From: Haloplasmatales bacterium 4B
GTDB taxonomy: Bacteria > Bacillota_I > Bacilli_A > Haloplasmatales > Haloplasmataceae
DNA: 54,798 nt
Direction of reading: 5' to 3'
NCBI GenBank assembly: GCA_003586005.1
Contig: NSKI01000015.1
Span: 1 to 54,798, forward strand
Positions 43,073-52,043 of the stretch are shown one piece after another. The notes below the pieces were generated by a model. The model searched no databases. It was not told the DNA's origin and was given only the letters and a program-made list of their open reading frames with translations. The translations under genes and the position numbers were made by a program. The first letter of the stretch is position 1; every line of letters starts with the position of its first letter.

Positions 43073-44416
43073 ATGATTGAGTTTAATAATAAAAGAGTTT
43101 TAGTTTTAGGTCTAAAAAAGAGTGGAAGAGCGGCGATTCGTTTACTTAAAAAATTAAATGTTAAAATTTTTATAACTGATATTGCCCAAGAAAAAAATTG
43201 TGAAGAGCTTTTCCAAAATACAACATTTATTCCCTATAATGATGTAGTAAATGAGTTAGGAAAAATTGATATCATTGTTAAAAGCCCAGGTATTAAATCA
43301 GATATTGAAATATTAAAAAAAGCTAAAAATAAAAAAATAGTTATTATTTCTGAAATTGAGTTAGCTTACCATTATATTGATAAAAGTAAAGTTATAGTGG
43401 GAATTACGGGAACAAATGGCAAAACCACAACAGCTAAATTAATTACCAAAATTTTAATTGATAGTAATATTTTGGCGGTAGCTGTAGGTAATTATGGATA
43501 TAGTTTTAGTGATGCCATACTTGACAATAATGATGCAGATGTATTTGTTGTTGAATTATCATCATTTCAATTGTTGGATATCGTTCATTTCCGTCCACAT
43601 ATTGGGGCTATTTTAAATTTATCCGTAGCTCATCTTGATTATCATAAGAGCTATGGAGAATATATTAATGCAAAAATGAATTTGTTTAAAAACATGAAAT
43701 ATGGTGACTTCTTAATTTATAACGTAGATGATCCTTTAATTAAAAAAAGGATCAAAAAGTTTAAATGCAATAAATACACCTTTTCTTTAAGAAATAGATT
43801 GGCTGATACTTTTATTGAAAATGAGCAAATAATTCATAGTGGTAGAGTAGTATTAAATAAAACTGATGTTAAACTTATTGGAGAACACAATTTATATAAT
43901 ATTTTAGCTGCTGTAAGTATCGCAAAAGTGTTTTATATTGAAGCAGAAAATATTAAAAATTCAATAAAATATTTTGAAAATTTACCTCATCGGATTCAGT
44001 ATGTAAGAAAAGTAAATAATGTTACCTACTATAATGATTCAAAATCAACTAATGTTTTATCGACAATATGCGCAATTAATGTATTTAAAACTCCTGTTAA
44101 TTTAATAATAGGGGGATTAGATAGATTACAAAATTTCACTGATATTATAACCCATAAAAATGTGAAAACAATTATTGCTTATGGAGAAACAATGGCGAGA
44201 ATCGAAAAACTCGCCAAAGAATATAATAAAGAATGTTTAGTAAGTAATAATTTGGCCGATGCGATAACCCTAATTAAGGGTAGAGAAGATGTTGAGGAAA
44301 TCGTTTTATTTTCTCCTGCAAGTGCTAGTTGGGATCAATTTAAAGATTATGAAGAACGGGGAAATCAGTTTATTGAATGTGTTGAAAGTATTGAAGAATT
44401 GAAGGCAATTAAATAA
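43073..44416 (+). CDS. murD: UDP-N-acetylmuramoylalanine--D-glutamate ligase
   Basis: A 447-residue cytosolic Mur ligase. It has an N-terminal Rossmann domain with LVLGLKKSGRAA, the ATP loop GITGTNGKTTTAKL (~residue 112), the central motif SVAHLDYH, and a C-terminal domain with YYNDSKSTN and SPASASWDQF, which are MurD-specific. It adds D-glutamate to UDP-MurNAc-L-alanine. A hairpin overlapping its last codons (44397-44430) looks like a terminator, splitting it from ftsW. Confidence 0.95.
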   Translation: MIEFNNKRVLVLGLKKSGRAAIRLLKKLNVKIFITDIAQEKNCEELFQNTTFIPYNDVVNELGKIDIIVKSPGIKSDIEILKKAKNKKIVIISEIELAYHYIDKSKVIVGITGTNGKTTTAKLITKILIDSNILAVAVGNYGYSFSDAILDNNDADVFVVELSSFQLLDIVHFRPHIGAILNLSVAHLDYHKSYGEYINAKMNLFKNMKYGDFLIYNVDDPLIKKRIKKFKCNKYTFSLRNRLADTFIENEQIIHSGRVVLNKTDVKLIGEHNLYNILAAVSIAKVFYIEAENIKNSIKYFENLPHRIQYVRKVNNVTYYNDSKSTNVLSTICAINVFKTPVNLIIGGLDRLQNFTDIITHKNVKTIIAYGETMARIEKLAKEYNKECLVSNNLADAITLIKGREDVEEIVLFSPASASWDQFKDYEERGNQFIECVESIEELKAIK

Positions 44417-44430
44417 GCCTTCAATTTTTT
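44397..44430 (+). terminator. Terminator overlapping the end of murD
   Basis: AATTGAAGGC pairs with GCCTTCAATT over a ten-base loop that contains the murD stop codon, followed by TTTT. It would reduce read-through into ftsW, which lies 82 bases on. Confidence 0.75.
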
Positions 44431-44498
44431 GTAGTAAATAAAAAGATTAATAATAATTATACAATCTGTTCAATATATTATATAGTGAGGTGTTTTAA

Positions 44499-45596
44499 AT
44501 GGGAGAAAGTGGGAAAATAAATACTCTTTTATTTGTGACAACACTATTACTAACATTTATTGGTGTCGTAATGGTTTATAGTGCTAGTCAAGTTTGGGCG
44601 CAATTTAAATATAATAATGAATATTATTATTTATGGAGACAATTGATATTTGCGGGAATTGGAATTATAGGCATGATATTTATTTCTAAAATTGATTATC
44701 ATCTTTATAGGAATAACGCATCAAAAATTTTTTTATTTGTCTTTTTTTTGTTAATAATTGTTTTAATTCCAGGCATTGGAATAATTAGAGGAGGAGCAAG
44801 AAGTTGGATTGGAATAGGCAGTTTTTCTTTACAACCATCTGAATTCATGAAAATTGCTTGTATAATTTTGCTTAGTAAATATTTATCAGATTATTACAAA
44901 GATATGAAAAAACCAAAATATATAATAATGTTATTAGGAGTGATTATCTTAGTATTTGGGGTTATAATGTTACAACCGGATTTCGGTACAGGAATGATAA
45001 TAATTGCTACCGCAATTCTTATTTTGTTTGTGTCGGGAGTTAATTTAAGTTATTTTTTATATTTAGGTTTAGCTGGAGCAGGAGGTATAGTATTACTTAT
45101 TATTTCTGCCCCTTATCGCTTACAACGAATTTTTGCCTATTTAGATCCGTGGAGTGATCCTTTAGGAGCGGGATTTCAAATTATCCAATCTTTATATGCG
45201 ATTGCTCCTGGTGGTGTTTTTGGGGTTGGTTTTGGAAATAGTATTCAAAAATCTTTTTATTTGCCAGAACCACAAACTGATTTTATTTTTGCAATTATTT
45301 TAGAAGAATTAGGTTTTATTGGAGGAGTTGCAATAATCATTCTGTACCTAATTTTTTTACTTACTAGTTTAAAGATTAGTTATCATGCAGTTGATTTGTT
45401 TGGGAAGTTTTTGGCTCTAGGCATAACCTTAACTATTTTTATTCAATTTTTTATAAATATTGGCGTTGTAATAGGCTTACTTCCAGTTACAGGAGTCACA
45501 TTACCATTTTTAAGTTATGGCGGATCGAGTTTAGCAGTCACATTATTAGGAGTAGGTATCATTTTAAACGTAAGTAAATATCAACATGATGATTAA
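44499..45596 (+). CDS. ftsW: SEDS peptidoglycan glycosyltransferase (FtsW/SpoVE type)
   Basis: A 365-residue protein with about ten membrane helices. SEDS motifs are RSWIGIGSFSLQPSEFMKI, GFGNSIQK followed by YLPEPQTDFIF, and LPFLSYGGSS near the end. It polymerises lipid II together with a class B PBP. Location between murD and murG supports FtsW or SpoVE over RodA. AGGTG lies before ATG 44499. Confidence 0.88.
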   Translation: MGESGKINTLLFVTTLLLTFIGVVMVYSASQVWAQFKYNNEYYYLWRQLIFAGIGIIGMIFISKIDYHLYRNNASKIFLFVFFLLIIVLIPGIGIIRGGARSWIGIGSFSLQPSEFMKIACIILLSKYLSDYYKDMKKPKYIIMLLGVIILVFGVIMLQPDFGTGMIIIATAILILFVSGVNLSYFLYLGLAGAGGIVLLIISAPYRLQRIFAYLDPWSDPLGAGFQIIQSLYAIAPGGVFGVGFGNSIQKSFYLPEPQTDFIFAIILEELGFIGGVAIIILYLIFLLTSLKISYHAVDLFGKFLALGITLTIFIQFFINIGVVIGLLPVTGVTLPFLSYGGSSLAVTLLGVGIILNVSKYQHDD

Positions 45597-45640
45597 GTAT
45601 GTTTATGATAAATTTGACAAACATATGAAGAGGTGATTAA

Positions 45641-46723
45641 ATGAAAATAATTTTTAGTGGTGGCGGTACAGGAGGGCATATTTATCCTGCTATCGCTTTA
45701 ATAAAGGCACTTAATAAAAGCGATGAATCAATTGAAATATTATATATTGGTAAAATAGGGGCACAGGAAGAGAAAATTTGTCGACAAGAAAACATCCCCT
45801 TTTTCGGAATTAATGTAAGATACTTTTATCGTAAATTAATTTATAAAAACATATTGACAATGTATGAATTTATTAAAGCTTATCGCTCTGTAAAGAAACT
45901 AATTAAAAAATTTAAGCCTAATTTTATCATTGGAACAGGAGGCTATGTTAGTGCTCCAGTTGTGTATGCAGGGTCAAAAAAGAAAATTAAAATAATTATT
46001 CATGAACAGAATAGTGTTCCTGGTTTAACTAATAAATTTTTATCTCGTTACGCTAATGTTGTTGCGATAAGTTTTATTACTAGCAAAAAATATTTTGATG
46101 AAAAAAAAGTTGTACTAACTGGTAATCCCCGAGCCCAAGAAGTAGTTGAGACAAAAAAAATATCTAAACTGAAATTAGGAATTTCTGAGGATAAAAAAAT
46201 AATTTTATTTTTTATGGGGTCTCTAGGTGCCAAATATGTAAATGAAACGATTTTAAAAGCTTTACCTATTTTAACAAAAAGAAATGATATTCAAGTGATT
46301 TTTGTCACGGGTAAGAATCATTACAATAATATAGTAAGTGAGGCCCATAAACTAAATATTAATCAAAATGTCTTTATCAAACCTTATGTTGACAACATGC
46401 CAGAACTATATAAAATTTGTGATCTGGTGATTTGTCGAGCTGGAGCAACTAGTTTGGCAGAAACATCTGCGCTTGGTTTGCCAAGTATCTTAATTCCATC
46501 ACCATATGTTACCAACAATCATCAAGAAAAAAATGCGCTTGACTATGTGCGCGCAAATGCTGCGCGAATGATTTATGAAAAAGATTTAACAGAGGTGAAA
46601 TTAGTTAATGAAGTAACAGAATTACTTGATGATCCAGTTGCGCTCATGAATTTGAAAATAAATTGTAAAAAGAAAGGTATTCCTAATGCATGTGATAAAT
46701 TCATTGAATTAATTATCGGTTAA
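45641..46723 (+). CDS. murG: UDP-N-acetylglucosamine--lipid I transferase
   Basis: A 360-residue membrane-associated GT-B glycosyltransferase that makes lipid II. Motifs are SGGGTGGHIYPA at the N terminus, GTGGYVSAPVVYA, HEQNSVPGLTN, and the donor-binding CRAGATSLAE and NHQEKNA. Complete in length. AAGAGGTGATTAA precedes ATG 45641; murB follows after 19 bases. Confidence 0.95.
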   Translation: MKIIFSGGGTGGHIYPAIALIKALNKSDESIEILYIGKIGAQEEKICRQENIPFFGINVRYFYRKLIYKNILTMYEFIKAYRSVKKLIKKFKPNFIIGTGGYVSAPVVYAGSKKKIKIIIHEQNSVPGLTNKFLSRYANVVAISFITSKKYFDEKKVVLTGNPRAQEVVETKKISKLKLGISEDKKIILFFMGSLGAKYVNETILKALPILTKRNDIQVIFVTGKNHYNNIVSEAHKLNINQNVFIKPYVDNMPELYKICDLVICRAGATSLAETSALGLPSILIPSPYVTNNHQEKNALDYVRANAARMIYEKDLTEVKLVNEVTELLDDPVALMNLKINCKKKGIPNACDKFIELIIG

Positions 46724-46742
46724 TTTATTTATAGGTGATTAT

Positions 46743-47648
46743 ATGATTGAAGTGGAGAAGTATTTAAAAGAAAATCATTATCAAAACATAAAATATGACG
46801 AGCCTTTATCAATTCATACATCATTTAAAGTAGGAGGGATTGCTAAAGTAGTAGTTACACCATCTAGTAAAAAAAAAATAATTGACTTAATACTATTTTT
46901 AAAAGAGAATAATATCCCTTTTAAAGTTATCGGGAAGGGATCTAATATCTTAGCTTCCGACAAATTATATGAAGGTGTAGTGATTAAGTCCCATTTGGCA
47001 TTAGGTAATTTAAAAGTCAATAACAATGAAATAATTGTCGGAAGTGGGTATTCGCTTGTGAAATTAGCTTATGAAATGGCAGAATATCAATTAACTGGAC
47101 TAGAGTTTTTAGGAGGCATACCCGGAAGTATTGGTGGAGCGGCCTATATGAATGCTGGGGCTTATAAAAAAGAGATGAAGGATATCGTATCTGAGGTAAC
47201 CTTAATTAATAATCAAGGAAAATTAGTTACATATAAAAATAAAGATTTGAAATACAGTTATCGTAAATCAATATTACAAAAGGAAAAACCGTTGTTAATT
47301 ATTGAAGCAAAATTGCTCTTAGAAAAAGGTAAAAAGCAAGATATATTAGAGATTTTAAAAAAAAGACAAAAAAGAAGAAGTGAAACCCAACCACTAGAAT
47401 ACCCTAACGGAGGAAGTACATTTAGAAACCCCAAAGATACCCAAGCATATATTTTAATCGACAAAGCTGGTCTGCGGGGATACAAAATTGGTGGGGCTAT
47501 GGTAAGTGATAAACATTGTAATTTTATTATCAACTATAACAAAGCAAATAGTCTTGATGTTAAAAAATTAATTGATCATATCAAGAAAACAGTTTATCTA
47601 AAAGCAGGAAAGCGGTTAAGAACTGAAATCGAGTTATTTAATTGGTAG
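46743..47648 (+). CDS. murB: UDP-N-acetylenolpyruvoylglucosamine reductase
   Basis: A 301-residue FAD-dependent reductase making UDP-MurNAc. FAD motifs are HTSFKVGG, GKGSNIL and GSIGGAAYMNAGAY; the catalytic serine lies in NGGSTFRNP, and the end HCNFIIN ... LRTEIELF is typical of the shorter type II enzymes. GGTGA lies four bases before ATG 46743. It ends the murG-murB transcript, with a strong terminator after it. murC, which often lies here, is absent from the window. Confidence 0.94.
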   Translation: MIEVEKYLKENHYQNIKYDEPLSIHTSFKVGGIAKVVVTPSSKKKIIDLILFLKENNIPFKVIGKGSNILASDKLYEGVVIKSHLALGNLKVNNNEIIVGSGYSLVKLAYEMAEYQLTGLEFLGGIPGSIGGAAYMNAGAYKKEMKDIVSEVTLINNQGKLVTYKNKDLKYSYRKSILQKEKPLLIIEAKLLLEKGKKQDILEILKKRQKRRSETQPLEYPNGGSTFRNPKDTQAYILIDKAGLRGYKIGGAMVSDKHCNFIINYNKANSLDVKKLIDHIKKTVYLKAGKRLRTEIELFNW

Positions 47649-47652
47649 ATGC

Positions 47653-47693
47653 AAAAAAACTTATATTTTTAAATAAAAATATAAGTTTTTTTT
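47653..47693 (+). terminator. Terminator of murB
   Basis: AAAAAACTTATATTTTTA pairs with TAAAAATATAAGTTTTTT over a tiny loop, followed by more T. AT-rich but a long stem. Confidence 0.8.
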
Positions 47694-47819
47694 AATTGTT
47701 TAAACAATAATAAATGTTATAATAAAAATATATTTTATGTTTATCTTAAAAAATCTTTTTTTAAATAGGAAAATAGTGTAAAATATACTAAGATGTGGAT
47801 ATTGAAAGATGGTGGAAAG

Positions 47820-48998
47820 ATGAAACGAAATATTTATGCATCAATTGAATATGGATCACATTCAATTAAATTATTAGTTTCAGAATTTTATGAAGAGAAA
47901 CAAAATATTTTATTTATTGATGAAATGGTTTGCAAAGGAATTAAAGCAGGAATTATTTTTGATAAAACGTTAATTTATAATGATGCCAAAAAATTAATAG
48001 CAAAATGTGAGGACTTCCTTTCAATAAAAATAGAATCAATCGTATTGATGTTACCTAGTGTAGAATTAACCACTAAAGAAGTAAGTTATGATATAACAAT
48101 CCCTGAAAACAAAGTTAAAGGGCAACATATTAAAAACTTGTTTAACAAAATCTATGCAGAAAAAGCGAAAGAGACTGATAAATTAGGGGAAATTGCTTAC
48201 ATTTATCCTAACAGTTTTACATCATTAAAAACGAATAAAAGCATTGATAATCCAGTTGGAGAAATTACAAGGCAACTTTATGCAAATTTGGAGATAGTAT
48301 ATGAGAATCAGCAAATGATTATTGATTATATTTCTGTTATCGAACAATTAGGAATTGAAGTTATAGAGATTATGCCTAATGTTGTTGGTTATAAGAAGTC
48401 GTTACTTACTCCAGAGGAGATTAAAAATTGTACTTGTGTTATTAATATCGGCGCACAGACAACTACTATTACTATTTTTAATGATCAGTTAATTAGTCGA
48501 AGTGATTCATTTAAAATTGGCACCAAAATGGTTACAGAGGCAATACAAGAACGATTTAAATTATCTTATGAAGATGCAGAAGACTTCAAAATAACTCATG
48601 GATTTTGTTTATCTAAAGTGGCTACTGAAGAAGTTGTTTTTGAAGAAAGATATGCTGATGGGTCTATTACCTATATAACAAACGAATATCTAGCTAAACT
48701 AATTGAAAAAAAATATTTAGAAATAATCAGAATTATTAGAAGATATTTATTTGAAACAGGATTAAAGAATAAGATTGATAAATATGTTCTTATTGGCGGG
48801 GGAGTTGCAATAGAAGGTTTCGAGAAATTATTTAAAAATAATTTTGGTGAAAATGCGACAATTAGAACCCCAAATTTAATTGGGACAAGACACCCTAAAT
48901 ATTCTTCAATAATAAGTGGACAATACAATATTCTACATTTTGAAAGGTTATTTGAAGTAAAATATCAGATGGTTTCGTTTAAAAATTCAGAAATATAG
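47820..48998 (+). CDS. ftsA: FtsA-like cell division protein, divergent nucleotide site
   Basis: A 392-residue actin-fold protein next to ftsZ, where FtsA tethers the Z-ring to the membrane. The fold is recognisable by the adenosine motif VLIGGGVAIEGF (~residue 330), the segment LGIEVIEIMPNVVGY and the phosphate-2 region CVINIGAQTTTITIF. Two positions differ from canonical FtsA: phosphate-1 starts IEYGSHSIKLL with Glu for Asp, and phosphate-2 reads NIGAQTTT for DIGGGTTD. No clear amphipathic membrane-targeting helix is seen at the C terminus, which ends FKNSEI. ATG 47820 has a GGTGG site; an upstream ATG at 47793 has none. SHS2 region present but diverged. Function could be altered or ATP-independent. 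Confidence 0.75.
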   Translation: MKRNIYASIEYGSHSIKLLVSEFYEEKQNILFIDEMVCKGIKAGIIFDKTLIYNDAKKLIAKCEDFLSIKIESIVLMLPSVELTTKEVSYDITIPENKVKGQHIKNLFNKIYAEKAKETDKLGEIAYIYPNSFTSLKTNKSIDNPVGEITRQLYANLEIVYENQQMIIDYISVIEQLGIEVIEIMPNVVGYKKSLLTPEEIKNCTCVINIGAQTTTITIFNDQLISRSDSFKIGTKMVTEAIQERFKLSYEDAEDFKITHGFCLSKVATEEVVFEERYADGSITYITNEYLAKLIEKKYLEIIRIIRRYLFETGLKNKIDKYVLIGGGVAIEGFEKLFKNNFGENATIRTPNLIGTRHPKYSSIISGQYNILHFERLFEVKYQMVSFKNSEI

Positions 48999-49078
48999 GA
49001 ACTATTTATAAATAAATGATGAAAAATTTATGTTTTTAATTTATAATTATACTAAGATTGTTTAAGGAGGAAACTACG

Positions 49079-50200
49079 ATGTTTGGTTTTGATAACGACT
49101 TTGATCAAATGCCTAAAATAAAAGTAATTGGTATCGGCGGTGGGGGATCTAACGCTGTTGATCGTATGATAGAAAATGAAGTTCAAGGAGTTGAATTTAT
49201 CGTTTGTAATACAGATGCGCAAGTATTGCGCTTATCAAAAGCAGAGACGAGAGTTCAATTAGGAAAAGAATTAACTAGGGGATTAGGAGCAGGTGCAAAT
49301 CCTGAAATAGGTAAAAAAGCTGCTGAAGAAAGTTATGAAGAATTAGAAAAAATGATTGATGGAGCAGATATGGTCTTTTTAACAGCTGGTTTAGGTGGAG
49401 GAACAGGAACAGGCGCAGCACCAATTATCGCAAAAATTGCAAAAGATTCAGGGGCTTTAACTGTTGGGATAGTTACAAAACCTTTTACATTTGAAGGAAA
49501 AAAGCGTTATACGCATGCTAACGTTGGCTTAGAAGAATTGCGTGTGAACGTTGATACTATGATCGTAATTCCTAATGATCGGTTATTACAAATTGTGGAA
49601 AGAAATACACCAATGTTAGAAGCATTCCGAGAGGCTGATAATGTATTGCGCCAAGGTGTCCAAGGAATATCAGAAATTGTAGCGATTCCAGGGTTAATAA
49701 ATCTCGACTTTGCCGATATTAAAACTGTTATGGCTAATAAAGGGACTGCTTTAATGGGAATTGGTATTGCCAGTGGAGAAAATAGAGCAGTTGAAGCAGC
49801 AATGAGAGCAATTAACAGCCCATTACTAGAAACTGATATTGATGGCGCTACAGACGCAATAATTAATATAACTGGTGGCACATCACTAACTTTATATGAA
49901 ATAAACGATGCTGTTAATGCCATTCAAAACGCTGCTAACACTGATATAAATATAATCCATGGGGCAGCTATTAACACAGATTTAGATGATGAAATTATTG
50001 TCACAGTAATCGCAACAGGTTTTGATTATAGTAACACTAAACCTGCTGATTTAAAATCATTAAGAACAAACACTGTGATTAAAGATACTGAACCAGAGGA
50101 AAAATTATTTAACAAAAAAGATGAAGACATTAAAGAAAAAGATGAAAGCGAAGATGATGATTTAGAAGTACCTGCTTTCTTTAGAAGACGTTTTAAATAA
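49079..50200 (+). CDS. ftsZ: Cell division GTPase FtsZ
   Basis: A 373-residue tubulin homologue forming the Z-ring. GTP-binding motifs are [15 protein letters not shown], the tubulin signature [10 protein letters not shown] (~residue 105) and [14 protein letters not shown]; the T7 loop region has [11 protein letters not shown]. An acidic linker (~residues 335-360) leads to the C-terminal peptide [12 protein letters not shown], which binds FtsA/SepF-type partners. ATG 49079 is chosen because AAGGAGGA lies at 49063-49070; the upstream TTG at 49058 overlaps that site. Confidence 0.97.
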   Translation: MFGFDNDFDQMPKIKVIGIGGGGSNAVDRMIENEVQGVEFIVCNTDAQVLRLSKAETRVQLGKELTRGLGAGANPEIGKKAAEESYEELEKMIDGADMVFLTAGLGGGTGTGAAPIIAKIAKDSGALTVGIVTKPFTFEGKKRYTHANVGLEELRVNVDTMIVIPNDRLLQIVERNTPMLEAFREADNVLRQGVQGISEIVAIPGLINLDFADIKTVMANKGTALMGIGIASGENRAVEAAMRAINSPLLETDIDGATDAIINITGGTSLTLYEINDAVNAIQNAANTDINIIHGAAINTDLDDEIIVTVIATGFDYSNTKPADLKSLRTNTVIKDTEPEEKLFNKKDEDIKEKDESEDDDLEVPAFFRRRFK

Positions 50201-50215
50201 AAGATTTCATAATAC

Positions 50216-50249
50216 AAACAGGACAAATTTTACTTTATCCTGTTTTTTT
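50216..50249. terminator. Terminator of ftsZ
   Basis: AAACAGGA pairs with TCCTGTTT across a partly paired loop, followed by a T-tract. Lies in the convergent gap to the minus-strand paralog pair. Confidence 0.75.
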
Positions 50250-50294
50250 GTTTATTAGAATATGAAAAAGATGTATTTTTAAATTAGGACTTCT

Positions 50295-50771
50295 TTAAAC
50301 TTTTATTAAACTTAATATTTCAATTAAATCTTTAAACTCTTTCGGATTTAAAATTTGATATTTTGGATCCTCGATTACTTTATTAGGGATTAACATCATC
50401 GTAAATAACTTTTGTGTCATGTAATCTAATTTCGTTAAGTAAAGTAATTCGTCTTCCCCATCAGGAATTTTTTGATAGAATTCAATTGCTAGTACTCCAT
50501 ATTCATCGTTAAGTTGCATGTAAACATCATTATTTATTTGTATTTCTTTTCCATATAAATTATGTTTTTTTTCTTTATCTTCAATATAATCAATAGAATT
50601 AGTATATTCTTGTAGTACTTTAAATAGAGTATAGATTCGTCTTCTTAGTGAAAATTGCTCTATTTCTACATCATTTTCATAAATGATTAAATTTTCTTCA
50701 AGCTCGTCAACTTGCATTGAATATGTATCATCAATTTGAATTCTATTCAAAAATAGTTCTCTTTTTTTCAT
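50295..50771 (-). CDS. Conserved-looking protein of unknown function, paralog B (158 aa)
   Basis: Starts at ATG 50771 behind AAAGGTGATTGCA. Soluble, mixed alpha/beta composition, no membrane helix or cysteine cluster. It shares a set of positions with its upstream neighbour: MKKRELF at the start, RRRIYTLFKVLQEYT, YGKEIQINNDVYMQLN, FYQK, YLTKLDYMTQKLFTMMLIP and a final F.D.IEIL. I recognise no domain. Tandem duplication beside ftsZ, with the pair convergent to the division genes, suggests a two-subunit or diverging function; a division role is only a guess from position. Confidence 0.65.
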   Translation of the reverse strand: MKKRELFLNRIQIDDTYSMQVDELEENLIIYENDVEIEQFSLRRRIYTLFKVLQEYTNSIDYIEDKEKKHNLYGKEIQINNDVYMQLNDEYGVLAIEFYQKIPDGEDELLYLTKLDYMTQKLFTMMLIPNKVIEDPKYQILNPKEFKDLIEILSLIKV

Positions 50772-50791
50772 TGCAATCACCTTTATTATTT

Positions 50792-51304
50792 TTATATGAT
50801 TTCATTTAGTTTATTCATGTTATTTTTAGGTTCTTCATACCTTAGGATTTCAATCATATCTATAAATTTAAAAACGTTAGTAACGTAATAACTTGGTTTA
50901 GTTTCTAATTTTTCAGGTATTAGCATCATATAAAATAGCTTTTGAGATGTATAAATTAATTTTGTTAAATAAACAAGTTTAATTTCATTATCGCTTTTTT
51001 TTTGATAAAAATCTAATGTAAGGCATGCCCGAAAGGCATTAATTTTCATAAATACATCTTCAGATATATAAATTTCCTTTCCAAAAATTTTTACCCCGTT
51101 ATCCTCGATGATTATATAATCATCGTCTTTTGTATAATCTTGAATTATTTTGAAAAAGGTATAAATCTTTCGATTTAATTTAAATTTTTCTACTAATTTA
51201 TTCTTTATATATATATTTATATATTCATCATTATTCTCATCAATTTGGAAACTAAGTTCTTTGTTAACTTTAATCTTTTCCCTAAACAATTCTCTTTTTT
51301 TCAT
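50792..51304 (-). CDS. Conserved-looking protein of unknown function, paralog A (170 aa)
   Basis: First gene of the tandem pair, ATG 51304 behind GGTGATTAG. It has the same layout as paralog B: MKKRELF start, LNRKIYTFFKIIQDYT, FGKEIYISEDVFMKIN, FYQKKSD, YLTKLIYTSQKLFYMMLIP and IDMIEILRYE, then an extra 13-residue charged tail. The most conserved block is the YLTKL...QKLF.MMLIP helix region, a candidate functional surface. The two genes are 20 bases apart and co-directional, so one transcript is likely. No known family recognised. Confidence 0.65.
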   Translation of the reverse strand: MKKRELFREKIKVNKELSFQIDENNDEYINIYIKNKLVEKFKLNRKIYTFFKIIQDYTKDDDYIIIEDNGVKIFGKEIYISEDVFMKINAFRACLTLDFYQKKSDNEIKLVYLTKLIYTSQKLFYMMLIPEKLETKPSYYVTNVFKFIDMIEILRYEEPKNNMNKLNEII

Positions 51305-51456
51305 CTAATCACCATCTTTATTTTTTAACCAAATCTTGTAAATATTCATTTACAGTAATAGTAAAACATTTAGCACAAAAATTAATAAATGAATAAACTT
51401 GATTAAGTTTAATATTTATTTTAAAATAACAATATATATAAAACTTGGAGGTGAAT

Positions 51457-52014
51457 ATGAATAACAAATTAGATTATGCGATTTTAGATTGGATTAATGG
51501 TAATTTACGTTCCCCTTTTATGGATAAGTTGATGGTCTTTTTTACTCATCTTGGTGATTCAGGTTTAATATGGGTTATTATTTGTGCATTGCTTTTAATC
51601 AGCAAGAAAACAAGATATGTTGGTTTTGTTGCTCTCTTTTCACTATTACTTTCACATATATCAGTAAATTTTATTCTTAAGGACCTTTTTCATAGAGCGA
51701 GACCCTTCGCAGCCTTCCCAGATATGGAATTGCTGATAGGTAAACTAGAATCTTACTCATTTCCATCTGGTCATACCGCTGCATCATTTGCGTTTGCATT
51801 TGTTTTTGGTAAATACTTTAATAATAAATATTCAATATTAACTTATATTTTAGCAATATTAATCTCATTTTCAAGATTATATTTATATGTTCATTTTGCA
51901 TCAGATGTCTTTTTTGGATTTATAATTGGAAATTTATGTAGTGTTTTAGCAATATTACTATTTGATCAATATAAACGATATCAAGAAAGAAATTTAAATA
52001 CGAAAAAGGATTAA
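51457..52014 (+). CDS. PAP2-family membrane phosphatase (BcrC-like)
   Basis: A 185-residue membrane protein with about five to six helices. The three phosphatase motifs are complete: KDLFHRARP, SYSFPSGHTA and SRLYLYVHFASDV (SRx5HxxxD), with catalytic histidines in the second and third. Such enzymes dephosphorylate undecaprenyl diphosphate or phosphatidic acid at the outer membrane face. Proximity to mur genes makes recycling of undecaprenyl diphosphate attractive, but this is inference. ATG 51457 is chosen over TTG 51445, which overlaps the GGAGGTGA site. Confidence 0.85.
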   Translation: MNNKLDYAILDWINGNLRSPFMDKLMVFFTHLGDSGLIWVIICALLLISKKTRYVGFVALFSLLLSHISVNFILKDLFHRARPFAAFPDMELLIGKLESYSFPSGHTAASFAFAFVFGKYFNNKYSILTYILAILISFSRLYLYVHFASDVFFGFIIGNLCSVLAILLFDQYKRYQERNLNTKKD

Positions 52015-52041
52015 CTAGTAATTAAATAGTTAATCCTTTTT
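52003..52041. terminator. Bidirectional terminator
   Basis: AAAAAGGATTAACTA pairs perfectly with TAGTTAATCCTTTTT over nine bases. Overlaps the PAP2 stop codon and serves the convergent amidase gene. Confidence 0.85.
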
Positions 52042-52043
52042 AC

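Noticed and set aside
49507-49923. Long open frame antisense to ftsZ
   Set aside because: It mirrors the codon pattern of ftsZ, has no ribosome binding site or homology, and ftsZ itself is certain.
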